Shown here piece by piece: positions 7,737 to 16,464 of a stretch of DNA of 64,000 nt. The position numbers were made by a program, and so were the translations under genes. Location of the stretch: assembly GCF_035492295.1 (NCBI RefSeq), contig NZ_DATJJK010000099.1, positions 1 through 64,000 on the forward strand, read 5' to 3'. Origin of the DNA: Acidisoma sp035492295 (lineage in GTDB: Bacteria > Pseudomonadota > Alphaproteobacteria > Acetobacterales > Acetobacteraceae). Below the pieces are notes generated by a model, which made no database searches, was not told where the DNA came from, and saw only the letters and a program-made list of their open reading frames with translations. Position 1 is the stretch's first letter. Every line of letters begins with the position of its first letter.

Positions 7737-9467
7737 ATGTATTTCCTGGCGCTCGCGACCGATTATGATGGCACCCTCGCCCATGATGGGGTGGTGACAC
7801 CTGAGACCCGCGCGGCCTTGCAGCGGTTCAAGGCGAGTGGGCGCCATATCATCATGGTAACGGGCCGGCAGATGCCTGATCTCAAGGCAGCGTTCACGGA
7901 CCTTTCGCTGTTCGATGTGATCGTCGCCGAGAACGGCGCCCTTCTCTACCATCCCGACACCGGCGCCGAGCATTTGCTGGTGCCGCCGCCGCCGGCGGGT
8001 CTCGTCGCCCGGCTGAAGGCACGTGGCGTGACGCCGATGTCCGTCGGGCGCGGCATTATCGCCACGTGGGAGCCGCACGAGGGGACCGTGCTTTCGGTCA
8101 TCCATGAACTCGGGCTCGAGATGCAGATTGTTTTCAACAAGGGGGCGGTGATGGTTCTGCGGCCCGGCACTTCGAAAGCCACCGGGCTTGCCACGGCACT
8201 CGGCGGTCTCGGCATATCGCTCAAGAACACGGTGGGTGTCGGGGATGCCGAAAACGATCATTCCTTCCTTGCCGTCTGCGGCCTTTCGGCGGCGGTCGCC
8301 AATGCGCTGCCGCCCCTGAAGGAAAGTTGCGACATCACTCTGACCGGCCGCAACGGCGCGGGCGTGGCCGAGCTTGCCGAGCGGGTCATGGCGGAAGATG
8401 ACGCCCTCGCCCCGCCCAGTCGCCACGGCATCATGATCGGCCGAGACCGTGACGGCACGCCCCGCCTCCTGGGCCCGGGCGACGGGCAGGTTCTGCTGGT
8501 CGGGCCGTCGGGATGCGGCAAGTCGACGCTCGCCACCGCCCTTACCGAGCAGATGGCCGATCAGGGGTTGAGCTTCTGCGTCCTGGATCCGGAGGGGGAC
8601 TATGTCGAGTTGCAGCATGCCGTCTGCATAGGCAGCGCGGTCGCGCCGCCGAACGTAGCCGATGCAGGCAGGTTGGAGCGGAACATGGGTGTCAATCTCG
8701 TCATCAATACGCAGGCGCTGACCCTCGCCGAGCGGCGGCGCGTCTTCGCCCGGCTGTTGACTGACGTGACGAGGCTGCGGGAGGAAACCGGGCGCCCCCA
8801 TTGGCTGGTGCTGGACGAAGCTCATGAAATCGCGCCCGCGCGGTGCGGCGGTCCGTCCACCGCCCTGCCCAGTGGCGCACCGAACGCGCTTTTCGTGACC
8901 ATGTATCCGGAAATGCTGGATGTCGAAATTCTGAAATCGGTCCGCACCGTGCTCGCCTTCGGTCCGAGCCCCGCCCACTTCCTTGCAGCCTTCGCGGACA
9001 TTACGCGCACCGCCTTGCCGCCCGCTCTGCCAGTGCCGGCCCATGGCGAGCTTCTGTTCTGGCAGCCGGCGAGCGGCAGACCGCCGACGCTGGTCCATCC
9101 CCTGCCGCCGCGCCAGCACCATCGCCGCCACATCGGCAAATATGCGACCGGCGACGTCGGCCCCTGGCATAGTTTCTATTTCCGCGGCAGGGACAACTGC
9201 ATCAACCGGCCCGCACGCAACCTTTACGACTTCATAGACATTTCCAACGATATTGATGACGCCACCTGGCTGTATCATCTGCGGGCCGGCGACTATGCCG
9301 CCTGGTTCCGCCACGTCATCAGGGATGAGGAACTGGCGCTCGAAGCCGACAGCATTGCCGAGGACATGGAACTCAGCGCGCGCGACAGCCGGCGCAGAGT
9401 CAAGCGGGCAATCTGGCAGCGCTACGCAGCCCCCTGCGAGACCGTGACGCGCGCCGCCATCGTTTGA
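7737..9467 (+). CDS. HAD-type phosphatase fused to a P-loop ATPase
   Basis: A 576-residue two-enzyme fusion. Residues 1 to about 225 form an HAD hydrolase of the Cof/IIB type: DYDGT nucleophile motif at 9-13, VTGR at 41-44, GVGDAENDHSFL near 167-178. Residues about 230 to 480 form a P-loop NTPase with Walker A GPSGCGKST (256-264) and Walker B HWLVLDEAHEI (355-365), most like HerA/DUF87-type ATPases. The last 90 residues (from GPWHSFYFRGRD) are a charged domain I cannot place. Cytosolic; substrate unknown, though sugar phosphates are typical for this HAD class. It sits directly behind usp and before a convergent CBS gene. Domain calls are firm, joint function is not. Confidence 0.85.
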   Translation: MYFLALATDYDGTLAHDGVVTPETRAALQRFKASGRHIIMVTGRQMPDLKAAFTDLSLFDVIVAENGALLYHPDTGAEHLLVPPPPAGLVARLKARGVTPMSVGRGIIATWEPHEGTVLSVIHELGLEMQIVFNKGAVMVLRPGTSKATGLATALGGLGISLKNTVGVGDAENDHSFLAVCGLSAAVANALPPLKESCDITLTGRNGAGVAELAERVMAEDDALAPPSRHGIMIGRDRDGTPRLLGPGDGQVLLVGPSGCGKSTLATALTEQMADQGLSFCVLDPEGDYVELQHAVCIGSAVAPPNVADAGRLERNMGVNLVINTQALTLAERRRVFARLLTDVTRLREETGRPHWLVLDEAHEIAPARCGGPSTALPSGAPNALFVTMYPEMLDVEILKSVRTVLAFGPSPAHFLAAFADITRTALPPALPVPAHGELLFWQPASGRPPTLVHPLPPRQHHRRHIGKYATGDVGPWHSFYFRGRDNCINRPARNLYDFIDISNDIDDATWLYHLRAGDYAAWFRHVIRDEELALEADSIAEDMELSARDSRRRVKRAIWQRYAAPCETVTRAAIV

Positions 9468-9477
9468 TCGGGCGCCT

Positions 9478-9942
9478 TCAGCTCATCTCGCCCCGCGCCA
9501 GCGCCCGCACCACGTCGGCCCGACTGACGATACCGACCAGGGCACCGTCACGCAGGATCGGCAGACGCTTGACCTCCTTTTCCGTGATAAGGTCTGCGAG
9601 CTCGTTCAAGCTCGCACCCTCCGTGGCCGTCACGACAGGCGTCGTCATGAGGTCCCGGGCGCGGCGGCCGTCAAGTCTCAGATAATCCTGGAATTCAGGT
9701 GCCAAATCCTGGCCCTCGGCCAGAAGTTCCAGCCACCAGGCACGTTTGAGCATTTTGCTTTTGGTGAAGGGGCGAAGAAGGTCGCCTTCGCTCACCATAC
9801 CGACCACATGCCCTGCGTCATCGCAAACCGGAACCGCGCTGATCCCGTGCTCGGCGAGTCGCTTGGCGACGACCCGAACCGTATCCTCGGGCTTTGCCGT
9901 CACGACCGCCCTGGTCATGATATCCGCTGCTTTTATCGACAT
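9478..9942 (-). CDS. CBS-domain pair protein
   Basis: A 154-residue protein consisting of one tandem CBS pair: SIKAADIMTRAVVTAKPEDTV opens the first motif and ARDLMTTPVVTATEGASLNEL the second. These usually bind adenosyl nucleotides and sense energy or ionic state. A segment between the repeats (KMLKRAWWLELLAEGQ) is common in stand-alone stress-type CBS proteins. The start was chosen at MSIKAAD because GGAGGCAGGA precedes it; a further upstream Met adds 19 residues without homology. It lies 75 bases downstream of the kinase fusion gene on the same strand, with an imperfect FNR-like box in between. Confidence 0.88.
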   Translation of the reverse strand: MSIKAADIMTRAVVTAKPEDTVRVVAKRLAEHGISAVPVCDDAGHVVGMVSEGDLLRPFTKSKMLKRAWWLELLAEGQDLAPEFQDYLRLDGRRARDLMTTPVVTATEGASLNELADLITEKEVKRLPILRDGALVGIVSRADVVRALARGEMS

Positions 9943-9998
9943 TCCTGCCTCCGCTGCATGGCTTGAGGGCAGGCTAGAAGGCGCGCAAACATTCAGCA

Positions 9999-10012
9999 TT
10001 GATCTGCCGCAA
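9999..10012. promoter_or_regulatory. Imperfect FNR/FixK-like box before the CBS gene
   Basis: TTGATCTGCCGCAA keeps the left half TTGAT perfectly and CAA of the right half. It lies 57 bases upstream of the CBS-protein start. Alone it would be weak, but the two perfect boxes nearby make it worth recording. Confidence 0.4.
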
Positions 10013-10017
10013 GCGGG

Positions 10018-11637
10018 TTATTGCCGCGGAGGGGCCCCCGATGCCATGGCGGCCTCGGCCAGTTGCTGCGCGGCGCGGGCCAGGTGAGCCATGGACTGTG
10101 CGGCGTCCAGCCGCTGCCAACGGAGATGGCCTGTGCCGGCGGACAGCTGTGCTGCCAGCACATCCGCCGTCGCGTCCGACGCATCGCCGCGCCGTGCCGC
10201 AATGCGCAGCCGAAGCAATTCGGGCGGCGCATCGAGCCAGAGACCGAGGAAGGGCAGGCCAAGGCTCGCGGCCAGGTCCTCCGCTTCCATCCGCTCCCGC
10301 TCGTGCCGATGGGTCGCGTCGAGAATGACGCAATATCCGGCGCGCAAAGCCGCGCGAGCGCGCGCCTCCATCAGCGCACGCAGTCGCGCGGTCACCTCCG
10401 GCCTGTAGGAGACCGCCTCGAGAGGGGTCGTTTCATCAACGTCAAGCATCGCTTTCCGAAGAACGTCGCTCCGCAGATGCACGGCACCGGGTGCGGAGCC
10501 GAGATATGGCGCCAGGGTGCGGGCAAGCGATGTCTTGCCTGAACCCGAGAAGCCGCCGACCGCAACGAGCATGGCGGGCCTGGGCGCCAGAAAGCCGAGC
10601 GCCGCGGCGAGATAGCGCCGTGCATCCTCCTGCTTCGCGTCCGCCGCCGCCGACAGGCGGCTCTGGGCCACCAGAACCTTGGCGCGTATCGCGGCGCGCA
10701 GAGCGAGAAAGAAGGGCAGCGCGCTCAGCCCCTCCATCTGCGCAAGTGGCGCCTCGCTGCGCGCAAGGTAGCGGCAAAAGAGAAAACTGGCTTCCGCGCG
10801 TAGCCCACGCTCCCACAGATCCATGAGCAGAAAGGCAAGATCGTAAAGGATGTCACAGGTCGCGATGGCGTCGTCGAATTCGATCGCATCGAAGAGCACG
10901 GGCGCCGCGTCGATCAGCGCGATATTGCCGAGATGCAGATCACCATGGCAGCGACGGAGAAATCCCTGGGCCGCGCGTTGCAGCAGAAGCGGCGCCCCCG
11001 TGTCGAAAGCGATGCCTGCGGCCTCGGCGAAACCTTCGACATGATCGCGGTCCAGAAGCCCGATCCCGGCCCGCAGTTCCGCGACCGTATCGGTGAGGAT
11101 GGCGCGGAGATGCGCGGCGTGGCCAGGATTCTCCACAATCGGCGCGCGCGTGTGGGCGGAGAGCACGGCATCCGCCAGCGACTGGATCAGCCCCTCGCCA
11201 AGCCGCCCTTCGCCAGCCAGCCGGTCGAGCGTTGCGTTTTCATCGAAGCGGCGGAGATGAACCGCCCATTCGACGACGCTCCCTTCGCCACCGAGACGCA
11301 GCGCACCGTCCTGCTCGGTGATGGGAATGACGCCGAGGTAGAGGTCAGGCGCATTGCGATGGTTGACCGCGAGCTCCGCCAGACAGGCCTGGTGGCGCTT
11401 CTCCAGGGTCGAGAAATCGAGAAAGGGGTATTGGACGGCGCGCTTGACCTTATAGACCGCGGGTCCGGCCAGGAAGACAGCCGCGCAATGGGTATCGATG
11501 CGCCGGACCATGTCCGCCATCCCATGCGTATGAGGATCCGCGAGCAGGGCGAAGACCCTCTCCTGCACTTCGGCCTGGCCGGTCTCACCCGTCGCCGCCA
11601 TCTTTGTCTCCCGCCCCTGCACCTTGGCCGCCGCCAT
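10018..11637 (-). CDS. Bifunctional phosphotransferase-like / P-loop kinase protein
   Basis: A 539-residue fusion. The N-terminal part (about 20-330) resembles aminoglycoside/choline phosphotransferases, with Brenner motif HGDLHLGN at 231-238 and a metal-binding aspartate in IEFDDAIATCD. The C-terminal part (from about 355) is a nucleotide kinase-like P-loop domain with Walker A GGFSGSGKTS at 361-370 and a lid-type segment (RHERERMEAEDLA). The family is widespread in proteobacteria and usually uncharacterised; antibiotic resistance should not be inferred. A perfect FNR/FixK-type box lies just upstream, and the CBS gene follows on the same strand. Confidence 0.85.
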   Translation of the reverse strand: MAAAKVQGRETKMAATGETGQAEVQERVFALLADPHTHGMADMVRRIDTHCAAVFLAGPAVYKVKRAVQYPFLDFSTLEKRHQACLAELAVNHRNAPDLYLGVIPITEQDGALRLGGEGSVVEWAVHLRRFDENATLDRLAGEGRLGEGLIQSLADAVLSAHTRAPIVENPGHAAHLRAILTDTVAELRAGIGLLDRDHVEGFAEAAGIAFDTGAPLLLQRAAQGFLRRCHGDLHLGNIALIDAAPVLFDAIEFDDAIATCDILYDLAFLLMDLWERGLRAEASFLFCRYLARSEAPLAQMEGLSALPFFLALRAAIRAKVLVAQSRLSAAADAKQEDARRYLAAALGFLAPRPAMLVAVGGFSGSGKTSLARTLAPYLGSAPGAVHLRSDVLRKAMLDVDETTPLEAVSYRPEVTARLRALMEARARAALRAGYCVILDATHRHERERMEAEDLAASLGLPFLGLWLDAPPELLRLRIAARRGDASDATADVLAAQLSAGTGHLRWQRLDAAQSMAHLARAAQQLAEAAMASGAPPRQ

Positions 11638-11663
11638 CCTAAGCGCCGGCCTGCAGAAGGGTC

Positions 11664-11677
11664 TTGATCGGAATCAA
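11664..11677. promoter_or_regulatory. FNR/FixK-type box upstream of the kinase fusion gene
   Basis: TTGATCGGAATCAA is a perfect TTGAT-N4-ATCAA dyad, 26 bases before the start codon of the phosphotransferase/P-loop kinase gene and just after the stop of the convergently placed upstream SDR gene. If the start codon is right, the box is close to the coding region; a start at Met13 (MAATGETGQ) would leave room for a -41.5 activator site. Confidence 0.7.
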
Positions 11678-11692
11678 GCGGCGCGCCCGGGA

Positions 11693-12688
11693 TCAGGCCC
11701 GCAAGCGGCGCCCCAGCGCGACGCCACCAACGGCAAGTGCCGCCAGGGTGCCGACCCAGAAGGCGGCCTTGTGCCGGTCCGTGAACATTTCCACGCTGAG
11801 ATTCCGGGATTGCTTGTCGAAATCTCCGTGGGCCGAGAAATCGCCTGCAACGGGCTCGAAAAGATTGCCCTCGCTATTGCCCGAGGAGGGCTCGTCTCGC
11901 AGCTGGCCCTTATAGGCGGTGCGGGCGAGATACCAGTCGAGCAGGCCGGGCGCCACACGGTTGCCGAGGATTGCCTTGATCGTCGACGTGCCGACCCAGA
12001 CCTCCCGCCGCCGGTGGGTCGCTGCGAAATAGATGGCGCGGGCGGGGACTTCCGGCTGGTAGATCGGTGCCACCGGCCGCGCCTTGCGGCCCATTTTATT
12101 CGCCGCCCAATCGAATTGCGGCGTGTTGACCGCGGGCAAGTCTACCATCGTCAGATGAATGTCGAGCTTGTCGTGGATGATCTCCGACCGCAGGGAATCC
12201 ACGAAGCCGCGGATCGCTGCCTTGGCGCCGCAATAAACCGCCTGCAACGGAACGGAACGATAGGCGAGCGCCGAGCCGACGTTGACGATCGTGCCGCGAT
12301 TGCGCCAGCGCATGCGGGAAAGCGCCGCCATCATGCCATGCACCTGCCCGAGATAGGTGACTTTCGTGCCGCGCTCGATCTCCGCCGCGTCGAGCCGGGA
12401 CACGGGCGCGAAGACGGTTGCCATGGCGACATTCACCCAGACGTCGATCGGTCCGAGTTCGGCCTCTACACGGTCCGCGGCGCGCTCCACCGCGGCGGCG
12501 TCTGCCACATCGCAGCGCAACGGCAAAGCGCGGATGCCGTAGGTCCGGCTGAGTTCCGAAGCCGTGTTCTCCAGCCGCTCCTCACCCCGAGCGATGAGCC
12601 CCAAATCGTATCCGTGACGGGCGAATTCTTCCGCCGTCGCCCGACCCACCCCGGCACTTGCGCCCGTAACGACTGCGATTTTTGCCAT
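11693..12688 (-). CDS. Short-chain dehydrogenase/reductase
   Basis: A 331-residue classical SDR with a C-terminal extension. TGASAGVGRATAEEFARHG is the TGxxxGxG cofactor turn, VNVAMATVF stands where NNAG usually is (less conserved), and YCGAKAA is the YxxxK catalytic pair. After about residue 250 there is an 80-residue tail ending in a hydrophobic segment (FWVGTLAALAVGGVALGRRLRA), so the protein may be membrane-anchored at its C-terminus. The start at MAKIAVVTG has GAGGAA before it; the open frame upstream has no homology. It is divergent from the TauE-like gene. Substrate unknown. Confidence 0.9.
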   Translation of the reverse strand: MAKIAVVTGASAGVGRATAEEFARHGYDLGLIARGEERLENTASELSRTYGIRALPLRCDVADAAAVERAADRVEAELGPIDVWVNVAMATVFAPVSRLDAAEIERGTKVTYLGQVHGMMAALSRMRWRNRGTIVNVGSALAYRSVPLQAVYCGAKAAIRGFVDSLRSEIIHDKLDIHLTMVDLPAVNTPQFDWAANKMGRKARPVAPIYQPEVPARAIYFAATHRRREVWVGTSTIKAILGNRVAPGLLDWYLARTAYKGQLRDEPSSGNSEGNLFEPVAGDFSAHGDFDKQSRNLSVEMFTDRHKAAFWVGTLAALAVGGVALGRRLRA

Positions 12689-12887
12689 TTCGTTCCTCGC
12701 TTGAATGAATGCCCTTGGTCGTCCGAAGGCCGCTGCTCGTCCGAAGGCCGAGGCGCTGCCGCGACGGCATCCGGTGGTACGGGCATCGGCCCCGGGCCCG
12801 CCCGCTTGCACGGCACATGGCGATCGGCCGTGGCGGGACCATTCACAAGGGCGCGACAGGGCGGTTTCACGATACTGGGCACGATGA

Positions 12888-12918
12888 TTGACGTTGCACG
12901 ACGTCATCACGCTATAAA
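12888..12918 (+). promoter_or_regulatory. Promoter with palindromic operator before the TauE-like gene
   Basis: A -35-like TTGACG (12888-12893) and a -10-like TATAAA (12913-12918) are 19 bases apart. The spacer region carries the inverted repeat TGACGT-N6-ACGTCA (12889-12906). The -10 element ends 23 bases before the ATG. Position and symmetry suggest a repressor or TGACGTCA-type operator overlapping the promoter; no cognate regulator is adjacent. Confidence 0.45.
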
Positions 12919-12941
12919 CGTTGAAACAGAGAGGTTGTGCG

Positions 12942-13739
12942 ATGATGGCCGTGGGCCATGCGGCTCTTTCGCCCGCCTATATTCTGTCCGGCCTGCTGGT
13001 TGGCATATTGGTCGGATTGACGGGCGTCGGCGGCGGATCGCTGATGACCCCGCTCCTGGTTCTCGTCTTCGGCTTCCACCCCTCCACCGCCGTCGGCACC
13101 GACCTGCTCTTCGCCGCCGCAACCAAGACGGTTGGCACCTCCGTCCACAATGCCGGCAAGTCGGTGGACTGGCGGATCGTCGGGCTTCTCGCCTCAGGGT
13201 CGATCCCCGCCACCATCCTCACCCTCGTCGTGATGGCCCATTTCGGCACGACGAGCCATGCGGTCACCGCCACGATCTCTCTCGTGCTCGGCGTGGCACT
13301 GCTGCTCAGCGCCGCATCGCTGCTGCTGAAGGACCGCGTGCTGCAACTGGCGCTCGATCGCAATCCCGATTTCGGGCGGGATACCTCGCTCTGGCTGACC
13401 ATTCTCGTCGGCTTCGTGGTGGGCGTGGTGGTCTCGATTTCCTCGGTCGGCGCAGGTGCGCTCGGCACCATCGCGCTCTTTTTCCTCTATCCCCGCCTAC
13501 CCGTGGTGCGCATCGTGGGGTCCGATATCGCCCATGCTGTGCCGCTGACCCTCGTCGCCGGCATCGGCCATTGGTATTTGGGGGCGGTGAACCTGCCGCT
13601 GCTCGGATCGCTGCTGATCGGCTCGATCCCCGGCATCATCCTGGGCAGCCTCGGTGCCCGCCGCGCGCCGGAAACCGTGCTCAAATTCGCCCTCGCCGCG
13701 GTTCTGCTGCTCGTCGGCATCAAGATGCTGACGGCCTGA
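12942..13739 (+). CDS. TauE/SafE-family sulfite exporter-like permease
   Basis: A 265-residue integral membrane protein with about eight hydrophobic segments. The two family signatures are present: GILVGLTGVGGGSLMTPLL near the N-terminus and VGVVVSISSVGAGALGTIAL in the middle, one per half of the inverted-repeat fold. Members export sulfite, sulfoacetate or related organosulfur anions. The ATG at this position follows GAGAG; an upstream in-frame Met would add seven residues. It ends 12 bases from the convergent serS stop. Confidence 0.9.
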   Translation: MMAVGHAALSPAYILSGLLVGILVGLTGVGGGSLMTPLLVLVFGFHPSTAVGTDLLFAAATKTVGTSVHNAGKSVDWRIVGLLASGSIPATILTLVVMAHFGTTSHAVTATISLVLGVALLLSAASLLLKDRVLQLALDRNPDFGRDTSLWLTILVGFVVGVVVSISSVGAGALGTIALFFLYPRLPVVRIVGSDIAHAVPLTLVAGIGHWYLGAVNLPLLGSLLIGSIPGIILGSLGARRAPETVLKFALAAVLLLVGIKMLTA

Positions 13740-13751
13740 GGCCCGGGGCCG

Positions 13752-15026
13752 TCAGGCAGCGGCGATGACGTCCACCCCGCCCATATAGGGCCGCAGCGCT
13801 TCCGGCACGCGGATCGTGCCATCCGGCTGCTGGCAGTTTTCCATCACCGCAATGAGGGTGCGGCCGACCGCCAGGCCGGAGCCGTTCAGCGTATGGGCGA
13901 AACCCGCGCTCTTGCCGTCCGCGCCGCGGGTGCGGGCATTCATGCGCCTGGCCTGGAAGTCCCGCATGTTGGAGCAGGAGCTGATCTCCCGCCACGCCTC
14001 CTGGCCGGGCAGCCAGACTTCGAGGTCGAAGGTTTTTGTCGCGCCGAATCCGGTGTCACCGGCGCAAAGCAGCATGCGGCGATAAGGGAGGCCGAGCCGC
14101 TCCAGCACCGTCTCGGCCGCGCGGGTCATGCGCTCGTGCTCCTCCGCGCTCTGCTCCGGCGTGGTGATGGAGACCATTTCCACCTTGCGGAACTGGTGCT
14201 GGCGCAGCATGCCGCGCGTATCGCGCCCGGCGGACCCCGCCTCGCTGCGGAAACAGTCCGTCAGCGCCGTCATGCGCCAGGGCAACCGCGCCTCAGGTGT
14301 AATCTCGCCGGCCGCCATATTGGTGAGCGGCACCTCGGCCGTCGGGATCAACCAGCGCCCGTCGGTGGTGCGAAACAGATCTTCGGCGAATTTCGGCAAT
14401 TGAGACGTGCCGTAGACCGCGGCATCGTTCACCAGCGTCGGCACGATCATTTCCTCATAGCCATGCTCGGCCGTATGCAGGTCGATCATGAACTGGCCGA
14501 GGGCGCGTTCCATCCGCGCGAGCGCGCCGCGCAGCACCGTGAAGCGGGCACCGGCGAGCTTCGCTGCCGCCGCAAAATCCATCATCCCAAGCGCTTCGCC
14601 GAGCTCGAAATGCTGGCGCGGCGCAAAATCGAAGCGCGGCACCTCACCCCAAACCTTGAGCTGAAGGTTGGCGGTCTCGTCCGCGCCCTCGGGCACGTCA
14701 TCCGCCAGGAGATTGGGGAGGGATTCCAGCGCCGCCTTGATATCGGCATCGGCCTGATCGGCCTGGCCCTGCAGCAGTTCCATTTCGCTGCGCAGCGTCA
14801 CCGCCGTGAGCTCCAGGCTCGCGGTATCGACGCCTTCGCGCTTGGCACGGCCGATATCGCGGGACAGCTCGTTCCGCTTCGCCTGCTTCTCCTGCAACAA
14901 GGAGAGTGTTGCGCGCCGGCTCGCGTCGAGCGCCAGGATCATCTCGCTCTGGGGGCTGAGCCCGCGCCGGGCCATGCCAGCGTCAAAGGCTTGCGGTTCG
15001 GCGCGGATGGCGCGGATGTCATGCAT
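13752..15026 (-). CDS. serS: Seryl-tRNA synthetase
   Basis: A 424-residue class II aminoacyl-tRNA synthetase charging tRNA-Ser and tRNA-Sec. The N-terminal coiled coil (about 25-105, KQAKRNELSRDIGRAKREG) would grip the long variable arm. Class II motif 2 is seen in RGMLRQHQFRKVEMVS and motif 3 in NGSGLAVGRTLIAVMEN. Length is normal. It is the last gene of the scpB-tatB-tatC-serS run on this strand; this neighbourhood is common in Alphaproteobacteria. Confidence 0.98.
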   Translation of the reverse strand: MHDIRAIRAEPQAFDAGMARRGLSPQSEMILALDASRRATLSLLQEKQAKRNELSRDIGRAKREGVDTASLELTAVTLRSEMELLQGQADQADADIKAALESLPNLLADDVPEGADETANLQLKVWGEVPRFDFAPRQHFELGEALGMMDFAAAAKLAGARFTVLRGALARMERALGQFMIDLHTAEHGYEEMIVPTLVNDAAVYGTSQLPKFAEDLFRTTDGRWLIPTAEVPLTNMAAGEITPEARLPWRMTALTDCFRSEAGSAGRDTRGMLRQHQFRKVEMVSITTPEQSAEEHERMTRAAETVLERLGLPYRRMLLCAGDTGFGATKTFDLEVWLPGQEAWREISSCSNMRDFQARRMNARTRGADGKSAGFAHTLNGSGLAVGRTLIAVMENCQQPDGTIRVPEALRPYMGGVDVIAAA

Positions 15027-15070
15027 GGTTCAGGCTCTCGGTCTCGCAGGCTTTGCGCAGGGTCCCGCGC

Positions 15071-15859
15071 TCATTCCTCGTCCAGCTTCGGCTCGACCAG
15101 CCGGACGCAGAGGATGGAAATCTCGTAGAGCATGATCAGCGGCACGGCGAGGCCGGTCTGCGTCAGTACGTCGGGCGGCGTTAGCACCGCGGCGATGACG
15201 AAACAGCCGACATAGGCGTAGCGGCGATAGCGCTTGAGGGTTTTCGCCCGCAACAGGCCGACCTTGCCCATGAGCGTCAGGGCGACTGGCAGCTCGAAGG
15301 CGACGCCGAAGGCGAAGACGAGCTTCATGACGAGGCCGAGATAGTCGGATACCCGCGCCATCAGCTCGATTTGCATGCCGTCCGCCGCCGGGTGGCTGGT
15401 GGGCGTCTGGAAGCTCAGGAAAAAGCCGAAGGCGATGGGAAAGATGAAGTAATAGGCGAGCGCCGCGCCTGCCAGAAAGAGCACAGGCGTCGCCAGGATG
15501 AAGGGCAGCAACGCCCGCTTCTCGCTGCGATAGAGGCCGGGCGCGATGAAAAGCCAAATCTGGGAGGAGATGATCGGAAAGGCGATGAAGAGCGCCGCGT
15601 AAACCGACACCTTAATGTAGGTGAAGAAAGCTTCGTAAAGCTGCGTGTAGATCAGGCGCGGCACTTCGCCGCGGCTCTTCAGCACCTCCACCAGCGGATG
15701 GGCGATGAAGGAGTAGATCTGGAACGAGAAATGATAGCAGGCCAGGAACGCGACAAGGAAACCCGCCCCCGACCACAGCAGGCGCCGGCGGAGTTCCGCC
15801 AGATGCTCCAGCAGGGGCATCGGCTTGTCTTCGATTACGTCGTTCTCGTCGCGCGCCAC
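15071..15859 (-). CDS. tatC: Sec-independent protein translocase TatC
   Basis: A 262-residue inner-membrane protein with six predicted helices; the core receptor of the twin-arginine pathway that recognises the RR signal of folded exported proteins. It opens MPLLEHLAELRRRLLWSG, the conserved cytosolic N-terminal motif, and keeps the F-x-E/PVAL region (FGVAFELPVALTLMGKVGL) typical of TatC. Forty-four bases separate it from serS and 38 from tatB, so it is co-transcribed. Confidence 0.97.
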   Translation of the reverse strand: MARDENDVIEDKPMPLLEHLAELRRRLLWSGAGFLVAFLACYHFSFQIYSFIAHPLVEVLKSRGEVPRLIYTQLYEAFFTYIKVSVYAALFIAFPIISSQIWLFIAPGLYRSEKRALLPFILATPVLFLAGAALAYYFIFPIAFGFFLSFQTPTSHPAADGMQIELMARVSDYLGLVMKLVFAFGVAFELPVALTLMGKVGLLRAKTLKRYRRYAYVGCFVIAAVLTPPDVLTQTGLAVPLIMLYEISILCVRLVEPKLDEE

Positions 15860-15897
15860 GTCAGGCTGCCTCGGTATCTCTCAGTCGGTTGGTGCCG

Positions 15898-16404
15898 TTA
15901 GCGGCGGATGCCGGGTGGGATGAAGGCAGGACGGCCCCCCGTCAAGCTGAGCGTCGGAGGCACGAAGGATGGACGGGTCGGGCCCTCAGTCAAGGCAGGC
16001 TCCAGATCCTCCGGTCGGTCGATCCGGTATTCGGGGAATTCACCGACGGCGACGGTCTCGATCGCGGTCGGGTCCGCCGATACCGAACTGGCGCCACTGT
16101 TGGCGCCCGCCATCGGGTCTTCGAAGGCAGAGCGGATCGTGTTGTCCGGGTCGATCATGCGCCCGAGCTGCTTGCGCACGTCCAAGCCCCCGCGCAGCTC
16201 GTTGATGCTGTCGCGCACCTCGTGAAGATTGGCCTCGCGAACGATATCGTCCATCTGGCCCTGGAATTCGCCCGCCATCTTGCGGGCCTTCTTGAGCATG
16301 GTCGTAATGGAGCGGATCGCCACCGGCATGTCTTTTGGGCCGATGAAGATCAGCGCAGCCGCCGCGATCACGGCGATATGGGCCCAGGACAGGAAATCGA
16401 ACAT
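15898..16404 (-). CDS. tatB: Twin-arginine translocase subunit TatB
   Basis: A 168-residue protein: a short N-terminal membrane helix (FDFLSWAHIAVIAAAALIFIGPKDMPVA), a hinge, then an amphipathic helix and a long proline-rich cytosolic tail. The FIGPKDMP segment matches TatB rather than TatA. The usual tatA gene is not between this gene and scpB (only 60 bases), so TatA must be encoded elsewhere or TatB serves both roles. Confidence 0.9.
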   Translation of the reverse strand: MFDFLSWAHIAVIAAAALIFIGPKDMPVAIRSITTMLKKARKMAGEFQGQMDDIVREANLHEVRDSINELRGGLDVRKQLGRMIDPDNTIRSAFEDPMAGANSGASSVSADPTAIETVAVGEFPEYRIDRPEDLEPALTEGPTRPSFVPPTLSLTGGRPAFIPPGIRR

Positions 16405-16464
16405 GGCTGGCGCTTGCTCCTCCCGGGAGCGTTAGCAGGGATTGGCGGGCAGGGAAACTCTCGC

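Noticed and set aside
7500..9314. A 604-codon minus-strand open frame opposite the HAD-ATPase gene
   Set aside because: No motif or homology; the plus strand encodes both catalytic centres.
11624..13768. A 714-codon plus-strand open frame over the SDR and TauE-like genes
   Set aside because: Arg/Pro/Gly-rich, no domain; the overlapped genes have clear family motifs and start signals.
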